Below the pieces are notes generated by a model, which ran no database searches, was not told the DNA's origin, and saw only the letters and a program-made list of their open reading frames with translations. DNA of 40,732 nt from a virus. Shown here one piece after another: positions 1 through 5,255 of this stretch; position 1 is the stretch's first letter; every line of letters starts with the position of its first letter. A program made the position numbers and the translations under genes. The stretch covers positions 1 to 40,732 of the IMG/VR virus record IMGVR_UViG_3300045993_000439; one strand, given 5' to 3'.

Positions 1-121
1 TTTTCCACTCTACCCCCTTACCATCGAGTAGTTCATTAACACTCTCGAGAGTATATTCAATCCCCTTCATCATCTCATCCTTTGTATATCCCCCGAGTTT
101 TTCGATCAAAAAGTTCTTCAT
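1..121 (-). CDS. partial second copy of the 44-residue hypothetical gene
   Basis: This is the first part of the gene fully present at 40592-40726, cut by the contig end. Its ATG is at 119-121, four bases past the stop of the 157-residue gene at 126-599 in the direction of transcription, so in the circle the two are adjacent and probably co-transcribed. It should be counted once, not twice, in a closed genome. Confidence 0.6.
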   Translation of the reverse strand, partial: MKNFLIEKLGGYTKDEMMKGIEYTLESVNELLDGKGVEWK

Positions 122-127
122 AATTTT
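1..127. repeat. 127-bp terminal direct repeat (circular closure)
   Basis: Bases 1-127 are identical, base for base, to 40606-40732. An exact repeat of 127 bases at both contig ends is what an assembler with a 127-base k-mer leaves when it walks round a circle, so the genome is a closed 40,605-bp circle or a circularly permuted molecule. A genuine 127-bp terminal repeat of a linear virion is possible but the length coincidence with a common k-mer favours the artefact. It overlaps the 5' part of the 44-residue gene at 40592-40726. Confidence 0.95.
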
Positions 128-599
128 ATTGTAATTCTATAATGTCCTTAGTTACTAATGTTAATTTTTGTTGATGTTCTTGTACCCATTTGAACACATC
201 TACTACAGATATAAGATTCATTCCACCTCCATAGTATCCGTTACTTGAGTTCCTAAACGAGAACACTGATGTTACCTCACCGAACTCACCTTCAGTAGTA
301 ATTTGAAACCCATAAAGTTTCAGCTCACCATTATTGATGTATGTTTGCTCAATAGGATTGATGACTCGTGTTGAGTTAAAATCACCTTCGAGTAAGTTTA
401 CTGCTGTAACATTTTTTATCTCACCGTTTTTGAGTAGGTTCTCCACTCCATAGAAGTCGTAGAAGTATGAGTGCGAACAGCAATCACCATCTACACCATA
501 AGCAATGACACCCTTATCTGTTTTAAAAACAAGATACTCTTTGTTCATTTTTATAGCTTCTACTTTGTGTCCTATTAACTCCTTTCCTATTGATGACAT
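126..599 (-). CDS. hypothetical phage protein, DUF7448-like
   Basis: 157 residues, no membrane segment. The central stretch GDCCSHSYFYDFYG (about residues 38-51) resembles a widespread phage family with a D-C-C-(E/S)-H then Y-x-x-D signature that I recall as DUF7448, whose function is unknown; that assignment is from memory and unverified. C-terminal to this lies a strand-rich segment ending in a Gly/Tyr-rich patch (NGYYGGG). The ATG has no Shine-Dalgarno site; an A-rich leader precedes it. It is followed within five bases by the junction-spanning small gene, so it belongs to the minus-strand early-type operon. Confidence 0.8.
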   Translation of the reverse strand: MSSIGKELIGHKVEAIKMNKEYLVFKTDKGVIAYGVDGDCCSHSYFYDFYGVENLLKNGEIKNVTAVNLLEGDFNSTRVINPIEQTYINNGELKLYGFQITTEGEFGEVTSVFSFRNSSNGYYGGGMNLISVVDVFKWVQEHQQKLTLVTKDIIELQ

Positions 600-630
600 A
601 AGCGGTTATTTTATGTTGATAATTCTACCC

Positions 631-1128
631 CTAACTTGCGTTAAGGATAGCTTCTAATTCCTCACGTGTACCCCCGCGATACTGAGATGATACATCTAGG
701 TCTGTAATCTCTGTGATGTTCTTACCGAGTTCTCCTACTGATACGTAGCGCGGTGTCTCTTTAGCATACACTTTCCATGTCGCCATCTGTGAGCCGTTAG
801 GAAGTACCTCGATACTTGCTCCGAGTAATTTAGCACGCTCACTACCTGCTTCGATGAGTATCTGAAGCTTGCGTTCCTTGAGTGCTACCTCACCTTTAGC
901 ATCTCTATCAGCTTTCTCTTCTGGTGATAGAACTTCTCGTGGCTTGCGTTCCTTCATAGCAGTTACATAGTTGTTGAGCTTCTTCTCATGAAGTAGGTCG
1001 ATAGCCATAGCGATTACTCCTGAGCGCGATAGCCCCATTTCGAGGCGTAGCTCGTCGAGTTTTTCGTTCGGCTTATCCTTAAGCGTTATAAGGAATGGCT
1101 TTGGTGTTGTTTTTTCTGTTGTTGTCAT
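631..1128 (-). CDS. ribbon-helix-helix DNA-binding regulator
   Basis: 165 residues from the ATG at 1126-1128. Residues about 12-50 have the RHH (CopG/Arc/MetJ-like) pattern: a strand with alternating hydrophobics (PFLITLKD), a helix (NEKLDELRLEMG), the turn LSRSG and a second helix (VIAMAIDLLHE). The rest is a charged helical region and a C-terminal domain I do not recognise. An upstream in-frame ATG would add 11 residues but would put the coding start inside the promoter -10 region, so the internal ATG is preferred. A sigma70-type promoter whose spacer is an almost perfect palindrome lies just upstream (1151-1178), which fits autoregulation, the usual mode for this family. Likely represses its own operon by inference. 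Confidence 0.8.
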   Translation of the reverse strand: MTTTEKTTPKPFLITLKDKPNEKLDELRLEMGLSRSGVIAMAIDLLHEKKLNNYVTAMKERKPREVLSPEEKADRDAKGEVALKERKLQILIEAGSERAKLLGASIEVLPNGSQMATWKVYAKETPRYVSVGELGKNITEITDLDVSSQYRGGTREELEAILNAS

Positions 1129-1150
1129 AGTTGCGGTTGTTAATATAGTA

Positions 1151-1178
1151 AGTATATACATTCATATGTATATGTCTA
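1151..1178 (-). promoter_or_regulatory. promoter with palindromic operator for the RHH gene
   Basis: Reading the minus strand, TAGACA (1173-1178), a 16-base spacer and TATACT (1151-1156) form a good sigma70-type promoter. The spacer is filled by an inverted repeat, ATATACAT and ATGTATAT separated by TCAT (1154-1173). A second inverted repeat TGTGG-GTAT-CCACA lies just upstream at 1180-1193. An RHH dimer or tetramer bound here would block polymerase. The start codon is 22 bases past the -10 box, so a short leader of about 15 bases is expected. Confidence 0.65.
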
Positions 1179-1196
1179 GTGTGGGTATCCACATTC

Positions 1197-1222
1197 CAGC
1201 AGTCGATTTTGATCGACGGCTG
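1197..1222. other. strong intergenic hairpin
   Basis: CAGC, one mismatch, GTCGAT, loop TTTG, ATCGAC, one mismatch, GCTG: ten base pairs around a four-base loop. It sits between the end of the zinc-ribbon gene upstream and the RHH promoter. No U-tract follows on either strand, so it is more likely an mRNA 3'-end stabiliser or processing site than an intrinsic terminator. Confidence 0.6.
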
Positions 1223-1232
1223 AGTGTAAATA

Positions 1233-1670
1233 CTAGCTCTTGAGTGTTGCTACCTCACAGTCAGCACATTCGCTACAGTACGGTTCATCAGCTTGGTCAG
1301 GGTTAATGTAATCACCTGTCCCCTCTTCACATTCACCGTATGGGTAAAATGTCTCGGTATCTAAGTTGATTCGCTTATCACAATTAGTACACTCTGTGTA
1401 TTCATCACCGTCATGTTCGCTTTGTAGGCGTGCGATAACGGCTCGCTGTACTTCTGCTGGTAAGTCAGGGAAGCATATCATCACCTCATTGCCCTCCATG
1501 TATGGCTCTTCCTCGAGTGTATGGCTGTACATATTCACCCCCTGTGGACTCATAGCGTTCTCGCTCATAGTGAATAAGTCCCAGTATTCATTTTGCTCTG
1601 CGTCTTCGTGTTTGTACACCATTGTGTACCTGTCGATTGTTCTCCCTTTGTTATCGGTAAAATATATCAT
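1233..1670 (-). CDS. phage protein with C-terminal zinc ribbon
   Basis: 145 residues. The N-terminal part, from GRTIDRYTMVY through SPQGVNMY to FPDLPAEVQRAVIARL, matches the pattern of a common phage protein family of unknown function (a D-R-Y-T strand, a S-P-Q-G turn and a L-P-x-x-V-Q-x-x-V helix). The C-terminal part has CTNC, a conserved tyrosine-rich loop and CSECADC, the spacing of a zinc ribbon or treble clef, so it probably binds one or two zinc ions. No Shine-Dalgarno site; the leader reads CTAACAATAAAATC before ATG. It is the third gene of the minus-strand block. Confidence 0.8.
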   Translation of the reverse strand: MIYFTDNKGRTIDRYTMVYKHEDAEQNEYWDLFTMSENAMSPQGVNMYSHTLEEEPYMEGNEVMICFPDLPAEVQRAVIARLQSEHDGDEYTECTNCDKRINLDTETFYPYGECEEGTGDYINPDQADEPYCSECADCEVATLKS

Positions 1671-1687
1671 GATTTTATTGTTAGTTT

Positions 1688-1942
1688 TTAAAGTTCCTCC
1701 TCGTCAGTCCCCACTAGCTCCACGTCTATCCATTCACTGCTTGCACTACCTTCTACTGGAAATGTCCATTCGAAAGTACCACCATCGAGTAGCTCCTGTG
1801 CATCACTGGATGTTACCGGAATACGGATAGACTTGTTGCCTCCCTTCTTTACGTCCTCTAGACTTGCGTCAATGATACCCTCGAGTTCGTGGATGCGTTC
1901 AATAAGTTCACGTGTCCCCCATGAGTTATAATCTTTTGCCAT
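1688..1942 (-). CDS. hypothetical protein, 84 residues
   Basis: Starts MAKDYNSWGTRELIERIHELEGIIDASLEDVKKGG: an N-terminal helical segment with coiled-coil character, then a strand-rich acidic C-terminus (EWTFPVEGSASSEWIDVELVG). No known motif. It ends 18 bases before the zinc-ribbon gene and begins 5 bases after the upstream gene's stop, so it is inside the same operon. No Shine-Dalgarno site; leader CACTAACACT. Confidence 0.7.
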   Translation of the reverse strand: MAKDYNSWGTRELIERIHELEGIIDASLEDVKKGGNKSIRIPVTSSDAQELLDGGTFEWTFPVEGSASSEWIDVELVGTDEEEL

Positions 1943-1946
1943 AGTG

Positions 1947-2264
1947 TTAGTGATTCATTACATAATGCTTACCTGATAATTTTTCGCACTCACAAAATTG
2001 ATGTCCACCACATGAATCACTCCCTAGCTCGCGCTTGTTGCGACACTGGAAGTGTGCACAATACACCATACTCTTGAGTGAGATGCGTGGATACTTTTGT
2101 CTATTAGTTTGTGATGTCTCGTAACCATCCTGCTCGAACATCTTTTCAAGTATTTCCTTTACTTGGTCGAGCTCGAGTACATGATGCTTACCATCTACGT
2201 ACACTTCACACTTTACCCCTCCAGCATAACCAGAAGAGAAAAGGATGTCGTCTTTTGTAATCAT
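1947..2264 (-). CDS. cysteine/histidine-rich hypothetical protein
   Basis: 105 residues from the ATG at 2262-2264. The C-terminal third holds YCAHFQC, CGGHQFCEC and two further histidines, which could bind zinc; the N-terminal part looks like a small alpha/beta fold (MITKDDILFSSGYAGGVKCEVYVDG). An upstream in-frame ATG at 2316-2318 would extend it by 18 residues, but those would be encoded by the 3' arm of a tRNA-like element and by a conserved leader hairpin, so that start is rejected. The A-rich run AAAAAATT precedes the chosen ATG, as in three sibling genes. Confidence 0.7.
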   Translation of the reverse strand: MITKDDILFSSGYAGGVKCEVYVDGKHHVLELDQVKEILEKMFEQDGYETSQTNRQKYPRISLKSMVYCAHFQCRNKRELGSDSCGGHQFCECEKLSGKHYVMNH

Positions 2265-2274
2265 AATTTTTTGT

Positions 2275-2295
2275 CGTGGCTTGTTAGCGTCCACG
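2275..2295 (-). promoter_or_regulatory. leader hairpin with CGCTAAC loop, copy 1
   Basis: Minus strand: CGTGG, loop ACGCTAACAAG, CCACG, then an A-rich stretch of ten bases and the ATG of the 105-residue gene. One of four hairpins (others at 2800-2821, 3089-3109, 3469-3490) sharing the loop core CGCTAAC and a 9-11 base A-rich gap to the start codon. Confidence 0.7.
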
Positions 2296-2299
2296 CTCC

Positions 2300-2395
2300 A
2301 CGTTACAAGGTGTAACATCCCTGTGCCGAATCGAACGGCTTTTTACTTGCGCCAGTACCTCCCGACTGCAAGAGAGATGCTACAGCTTGTAACGT
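2300..2395 (-). ncRNA. tRNA-like element A with a 23-bp closing stem
   Basis: On the minus strand, 2373-2395 pairs with 2300-2322: 20 Watson-Crick pairs, 2 G-U pairs and a single C-C mismatch. It encloses two hairpins. The first (2346-2372) has stem CTTGC/GCAAG and a large loop with AGTCGGGAGG, like a tRNA D arm. The second (2325-2339) has stem GCCG/CGGC around loop TTCGATT, the canonical T-loop. No anticodon arm separates them; only TAAAAA does. It cannot be a decoding tRNA but looks like a tRNA mimic. It lies in the gap between the 126-residue and 105-residue genes, directly upstream of leader hairpin copy 1. Confidence 0.65.
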
Positions 2396-2408
2396 GTGTG
2401 CGTAAAAA

Positions 2409-2789
2409 CTAATCAACGTATGCGCCGTACATTGACGGCTGTGCTATAAAGTCCTCGTATGGCGTGCCGTTTACTGTCTTAGCTTTCATATCCACCACCA
2501 ACGTTGTAAACTCCTCTTCCATAACGTATGGCGCAATGCCGTAACCTGTTACGTCGTCCCCCGCGTCCGCTGTCATATCTGTGAAGATAACACGTGCGAG
2601 ATATGTCTCATCGTCCCATCTGTCACGTGCGCGCTCTAATGAGCTTGCTAGTGTCTCCTCGAGCCCTTCAGCTCCCCAATGTGTATAGAAGTACACACTA
2701 GGCCTATTTTCTGGTACACGAACCATTGTACCTCCGTCTGCTACAGTCTCTTCTTCGTAAATAACTTGTATATTGCGTCTCATTCCCAT
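2409..2789 (-). CDS. conserved phage hypothetical protein
   Basis: 126 residues from the ATG at 2787-2789 (an alternative ATG two codons on, at 2781-2783, is equally possible). The core VYFYTHWGAEG, ASSLERARDRWDD, YLARVIFTDM and GYGIAPYV is a signature I recognise from many unrelated phages, always of unknown function; the pattern suggests a small alpha/beta cytosolic protein. A longer ORF starting at 2870 is rejected because its extra 27 residues cover the repeated leader hairpins and overlap the next gene. Preceded by an A-rich run and hairpin leader copy 2. Confidence 0.8.
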   Translation of the reverse strand: MGMRRNIQVIYEEETVADGGTMVRVPENRPSVYFYTHWGAEGLEETLASSLERARDRWDDETYLARVIFTDMTADAGDDVTGYGIAPYVMEEEFTTLVVDMKAKTVNGTPYEDFIAQPSMYGAYVD

Positions 2790-2799
2790 ATTTTTTTTG

Positions 2800-2821
2800 C
2801 GTGGCTTTGTTAGCGTCCACG
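2800..2821 (-). promoter_or_regulatory. leader hairpin with CGCTAAC loop, copy 2
   Basis: Minus strand: CGTGG, loop ACGCTAACAAAG, CCACG, then an A-rich gap of about ten bases and ATG at 2787-2789. Immediately upstream is a larger hairpin (2825-2849) with arms CTATGCT/AGCATAG and an inner CAG/CTG, almost the same as the one in copy 3. Confidence 0.7.
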
Positions 2822-2824
2822 TTG

Positions 2825-2849
2825 CTATGCTCCAGTGACTGAAGCATAG
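2825..2849 (-). other. upstream hairpin of leader copy 2
   Basis: Arms CTATGCT and AGCATAG enclose a further T-G and CAG/CTG pairing, making about eleven base pairs. The outer bases ACGT on each side can extend the stem, and in doing so use the 5' strand of the following CGCTAAC hairpin, so the two may compete. Confidence 0.55.
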
Positions 2850-2860
2850 ACACGTGATAA

Positions 2861-3079
2861 CTAATTCCACTCACTCACCTCGTCGCCTGCTTCGTTGATG
2901 ATTTGCATCTGGTAGTACGTCCCAAATTCTCCTTGCTCGTTAAATTCCTCGCGGGTCATATTATCAAATTTTTCGCGCGCGATTGCTTCGGCTTGTTCCT
3001 CGTCAATTGCATCTATCTCGTATGAGATAAGTATAGGTTGCTCGATGTTGACTGTGAATTTTTGTGTTGTTGTATCCAT
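2861..3079 (-). CDS. hypothetical protein, 72 residues
   Basis: Sequence runs as a strand (FTVNIEQPILISYEIDA), a helix with alternating alanines (DEEQAEAIAREKFDNM) and a second strand (YYQMQIINEAGDEVSEW). This beta-alpha-beta layout is common among tiny phage proteins; I cannot name the family. Acidic, soluble. The ATG is nine bases past leader hairpin copy 3 and is preceded by AATAAAAAA rather than a Shine-Dalgarno site. Confidence 0.7.
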   Translation of the reverse strand: MDTTTQKFTVNIEQPILISYEIDAIDEEQAEAIAREKFDNMTREEFNEQGEFGTYYQMQIINEAGDEVSEWN

Positions 3080-3088
3080 TTTTTTATT

Positions 3089-3109
3089 CGTGTCCGTTAG
3101 CGGTACACG
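3089..3109 (-). promoter_or_regulatory. leader hairpin with CGCTAAC loop, copy 3
   Basis: Minus strand: CGTGT, a bulged A, CCG, loop CTAA, CGG, ACACG. The stem is longer than in the other copies, and compensating changes (CGTGT/ACACG against CGTGG/CCACG in copies 1 and 2) keep it paired, which supports selection on the RNA fold. Confidence 0.7.
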
Positions 3110-3112
3110 TTG

Positions 3113-3136
3113 CTATGCTCCAAAATTGAAGCATAG
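3113..3136 (-). other. upstream hairpin of leader copy 3
   Basis: Arms CTATGCT and AGCATAG around a ten-base loop, flanked by ACGT on both sides (3107-3110 and 3139-3142) that can add four pairs. It repeats the hairpin at 2825-2849, with a different loop. Confidence 0.55.
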
Positions 3137-3148
3137 ACACGTATAACT

Positions 3149-3457
3149 CTACTTCGCCTTATTGCCCTTTATGAACTCAACACACAATGCTATAAAATGC
3201 TTTGATTCGATGTCGTCGAGCTTTGCCATTCCTGTTACCTTCGGACACTCCACGAGCCCCTTCGTTTCGATAACGTTTATTTTTTGTGATGTCATTGCCT
3301 CTCTGAAACGATAGTCCCCTCCAAATGTCTCTTTGACTGTGTGAGACATGCAATAATTTTGCTTCGTGTCTATCAAGTCAATTTTGAACACTCCATAATT
3401 CCAGTTTGCACCCGATGGATGGTTGTATCCAACACGTGATAATGTGATGATTTTCAT
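3149..3457 (-). CDS. hypothetical protein, 102 residues
   Basis: Taken from the ATG at 3455-3457 (MKIITLSRVGYNHPSG). A start 21 residues upstream is rejected because that stretch encodes leader hairpin copy 4. The protein is alpha/beta with a mixed charge and three cysteines; no motif recognised. It is the first of the genes that carry the hairpin leader, reading from the promoter region at about 4 kb. Confidence 0.65.
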   Translation of the reverse strand: MKIITLSRVGYNHPSGANWNYGVFKIDLIDTKQNYCMSHTVKETFGGDYRFREAMTSQKINVIETKGLVECPKVTGMAKLDDIESKHFIALCVEFIKGNKAK

Positions 3458-3468
3458 TTTTTTATTGT

Positions 3469-3490
3469 TTGTGTCTGTTAGCGGACACAA
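3469..3490 (-). promoter_or_regulatory. leader hairpin with CGCTAAC loop, copy 4
   Basis: Minus strand: TTGTGTC, loop CGCTAACA, GACACAA, seven base pairs, then ACAATAAAAAA and ATG. Stem bases differ from the other copies but remain complementary. Upstream lies another hairpin (3493-3518) with TCTAAA/TTTAGA and GAG/CTC. Confidence 0.7.
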
Positions 3491-3492
3491 GC

Positions 3493-3518
3493 GAGGTCTA
3501 AATTTGACTTTAGAGCTC
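3493..3518 (-). other. upstream hairpin of leader copy 4
   Basis: GAG, one mismatch, TCTAAA, loop GTCAAA, TTTAGA, one mismatch, CTC. It occupies the same place as the CTATGCT hairpins of copies 2 and 3 but has an unrelated sequence, so the two-hairpin arrangement rather than the sequence is conserved. Confidence 0.5.
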
Positions 3519-3528
3519 AATGTATTAA

Positions 3529-3651
3529 CTAACTCAAGACTTTGTGCATGAACTTCTCCGCCTCTTCTCTGGTTGTAAATTCTCCAAGCTTAGAGCCTAT
3601 TGTTACATTTGCCACCACGTACTTTTCACCATCTAAAAAGATAATTATCAT
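3529..3651 (-). CDS. hypothetical protein, 40 residues
   Basis: Small ORF with ATG at 3649-3651 and TAG at 3529-3531: MIIIFLDGEKYVVANVTIG, then a helix TTREEAEKFMHKVLS. The strand-strand-helix pattern and the tight packing, one base after the stop of the upstream membrane-protein gene, support it being real. No function assigned. Confidence 0.6.
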   Translation of the reverse strand: MIIIFLDGEKYVVANVTIGSKLGEFTTREEAEKFMHKVLS

Positions 3652-3652
3652 A

Positions 3653-3817
3653 TTATGCTATTAGAGAGTAAAAGAAGCGGATTGATTGGCTTAACATGTC
3701 GCTACTATCTGAAGCGATGAAGCCCATCGCCACGCCGTAGAGTGTAAAAAGTACGGCGATGGCGTAAGCTGTAAAAACGTATGTCAATAGTGATGTGATA
3801 TTTTTTAAAATAGTCAT
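3653..3817 (-). CDS. small membrane protein, 54 residues
   Basis: ATG at 3815-3817, TAA at 3653-3655. Residues about 9-35 (LLTYVFTAYAIAVLFTLYG, VAMGFIA) form one long or two short transmembrane helices, followed by a polar tail. It is the first gene of the minus-strand block after the AT-rich control region, about 90 bases downstream of a predicted promoter. Early, host-directed membrane protein or superinfection-type protein are possibilities, but nothing in the sequence decides. Confidence 0.6.
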   Translation of the reverse strand: MTILKNITSLLTYVFTAYAIAVLFTLYGVAMGFIASDSSDMLSQSIRFFYSLIA

Positions 3818-3847
3818 TTTGTTATATTTTTATTTTTTAAGGAGCTT

Positions 3848-3938
3848 TTCTATATAATAAAATATATAGGTATATAGTAGTGATATACTTTCTATATCTT
3901 TTCTATATAGTTATATATTATTCTATATGATTCTATAT
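3848..3938. repeat. five TTCTATAT iteron-like repeats
   Basis: Exact copies of TTCTATAT begin at 3848, 3890, 3901, 3921 and 3931; the last two are one helical turn apart. All are in the same orientation within 91 bases. Such spaced direct repeats next to an AT-rich stretch resemble replication iterons or regulator sites; low sequence complexity makes chance recurrence more likely than for a mixed sequence. Confidence 0.5.
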
Positions 3939-3943
3939 GTCAA
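3915..3943 (-). promoter_or_regulatory. sigma70-like promoter, minus strand
   Basis: Minus strand: TTGACA (3938-3943), 17-base spacer, TAATAT (3915-3920). The -35 is consensus. Transcription would begin near 3908 and read into the small membrane protein gene and the rest of the leftward block. Two of the TTCTATAT repeats overlap it. Confidence 0.6.
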
Positions 3944-4023
3944 TAGGCTAGAGTGTGGATATCTTTTCCACTTTTTTTTATGTCTTATATATTTTAGAAT
4001 AATCCTTATGTAATAAGGATTAT

Positions 4024-4065
4024 ATTGTAGTACTGTATTGACTTGTTGTCAAGATGTGGTAAAAT
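4024..4065. promoter_or_regulatory. overlapping divergent promoters
   Basis: Minus strand: TTGACA (4047-4052), 17 bases, TACAAT (4024-4029). Plus strand: TTGACT (4038-4043), 16 bases, TAAAAT (4060-4065). The two -35 boxes are the arms of an inverted repeat, TTGAC-N5-GTCAA (4038-4051 region), so polymerase cannot occupy both at once. They would drive the leftward early block and the rightward small-gene block. Confidence 0.55.
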
Positions 4066-4331
4066 TTTCTCCTTGTACGTAGGTCAATAACTGCTTTATA
4101 AAAAACTTTTTTTTTAATTCCTTTTTAAAATTCCATTTTTCAAAAATACCCCCTAACCATTCTTATACTTTTTTTTTATTTTTTTTTAATATATATATAT
4201 TTATTATAATGTGGGTATTGACCTCTGTAGAGACAAAAATAAAGCCACCTTCTTTCTAATTGTAAAGAGCGAAAGCGCCACAATCCCCGCCCTGTTTGTG
4301 GTGTTGTGTTGTTGCCTGTCAATAGCTACAC

Positions 4332-4359
4332 AAAAAGCCTTGATTTATAAAGCTTTTTT
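4332..4359 (+). terminator. possible weak intrinsic terminator
   Basis: AAAAAGC (4332-4338) pairs with GCTTTTT (4352-4358) across a 13-base loop, ending in a U-tract. The stem is short of G-C pairs, so it would be weak. It could stop plus-strand readthrough from the promoter at 4038-4065. Confidence 0.35.
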
Positions 4360-4714
4360 CTTATTGTCATAAAATAGATATTGTGCGACGTTACAAAAGC
4401 CCTTATATTGCTACTTATTCCCCCCTTTTTGTTTTTTTGATAGGGGTATGACTTTTAAAAAGCTTGCTTTGTTTTTTCTCTGCTTTTATTTTTCTTTGAT
4501 TGATAATAATAGAATCGCTGGGGGGTGTCCCCCTTTGTGGTAACTGTTGCATTTTCGCCTCCCCGCCCGATCTATGGACCAAATTTTTCAAAAAACCATT
4601 CTATTGACAAAAGTGGTATAGTGTTACATCGTATAAACCATCCCCTCCACAAAGAGCTAATGTATAAACGTTGATGTTAGAGAAATGAAAGTATAAAAAA
4701 TATCATCTAATTTA

Positions 4715-4737
4715 TATTCACAATTTTATTGTGAATA
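4715..4737. promoter_or_regulatory. perfect 10-bp palindrome
   Basis: TATTCACAAT, loop TTT, ATTGTGAATA: a perfect inverted repeat, AT-rich, about 130 bases upstream of the first plus-strand gene. It looks like a protein-binding operator or cruciform; it has no terminator tail. Confidence 0.5.
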
Positions 4738-4791
4738 ACATTATGTTATACACACTAACAATCATTCACTAAGGCGTACACTACACCTAGA

Positions 4792-4829
4792 CGTGGCAAC
4801 AAGTGGGAGTAACCAGGCTCCCCGCCACG
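4792..4829 (+). promoter_or_regulatory. nested leader hairpin before the HNH-like gene
   Basis: CGTGGC (4792-4797) pairs with GCCACG (4824-4829); inside, GGGAG (4805-4809) pairs with CTCCC (4818-4822). ACCTAG flanks the structure on both sides as a direct repeat. It ends 24 bases before the AGGAG site of the 73-residue gene, so it is a structured 5' leader. Confidence 0.5.
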
Positions 4830-4863
4830 ACCTAGATCATTTCAACCAAAATAGGAGTTCATC

Positions 4864-5085
4864 ATGAGACGTAAAAGTCGAAAGCACTATGACTGGCACC
4901 ATCGAAAACCTCGCTCGCTTGGTGGTAAGAATGTAGATGAAAACATGTCTCATGTTTCTATCTCGAAACACAGGGCGTGGCACACACTTTTTAGAAACTA
5001 CACCCCACAACAGATAGCTAAGATCATCAACAATATCTGGCTAGATCCTGAGTGGGAATTTACACTTGAAAGGAGAACATTGTGA
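4864..5085 (+). CDS. HNH-like small protein
   Basis: 73 residues. Residues 9-45 carry DWHHRKPRSLGG, a conserved asparagine pair and SISKHRAWHTLF, the H-H, G-G, N and H spacing of short HNH-nuclease-like proteins common in phages and small bacterial genomes; the C-terminal PQQIAKIINN-IWLDPEWEF helix is part of the same family. Whether it cuts DNA is uncertain. TAGGAG lies seven bases upstream of ATG, one of the few clear Shine-Dalgarno sites. Its stop overlaps the next gene's GTG. Confidence 0.75.
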   Translation: MRRKSRKHYDWHHRKPRSLGGKNVDENMSHVSISKHRAWHTLFRNYTPQQIAKIINNIWLDPEWEFTLERRTL

Positions 5086-5255
5086 TCTGCTTTATGTGCG
5101 ACAAACCTGTGATTCCTGAAAAGGGATACTTCAAGACTCAGCTGTGGAACAAGAAGGAAGTCTGCCACGTACAGTGTCAGCCAAAGTTCTACTGGGACAA
5201 CAAACCAGAAGAGAAGGATGACAAACAACCTGAACTGTGGAGGGAGCAGAAATGA
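5082..5255 (+). CDS. small zinc-finger-like protein, GTG start
   Basis: 57 residues, starting at GTG 5082-5084 inside the TGA of the upstream gene (GTGA overlap), with AGGAG eight bases before. MICFMCDKPVIPEKGYF then EVCHVQCQP gives C-x2-C and C-x3-C pairs, a probable one-zinc finger resembling the next gene's. The C-terminus is acidic and charged. The ATGA overlap with the downstream gene supports translational coupling. Too short for a confident function; a DNA- or protein-binding adaptor is possible. Confidence 0.65.
   Translation: MICFMCDKPVIPEKGYFKTQLWNKKEVCHVQCQPKFYWDNKPEEKDDKQPELWREQK

Larger units (their letters stand above)
3818..4863. other. 1-kb AT-rich non-coding control region, candidate origin
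   Basis: No ORF of note on either strand. It contains long A and T tracts (about 4090-4215), five TTCTATAT repeats, divergent promoters at 4024-4065, a minus promoter at 3915-3943, hairpins at 4332-4359, 4520-4533 and 4715-4737, and near-consensus DnaA boxes (TGTGGATAT at 3954-3962). It separates the leftward early-type block from the rightward genes. An origin plus divergent promoter region is the best reading, by inference. Confidence 0.6.

Noticed and set aside
2409-2870. Longer start for the 126-residue gene, and similar extensions at 2318, 3520 and 1161
   Set aside because: The added residues would be encoded by repeated leader hairpins, a tRNA-like stem or promoter boxes; downstream ATGs have the common A-rich context.
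4520-4533. GGGGGG-TGT-CCCCC hairpin as an operon terminator
   Set aside because: The stem is only five to six pairs with a tight loop, and no gene ends near it; it may be a simple base-composition island.
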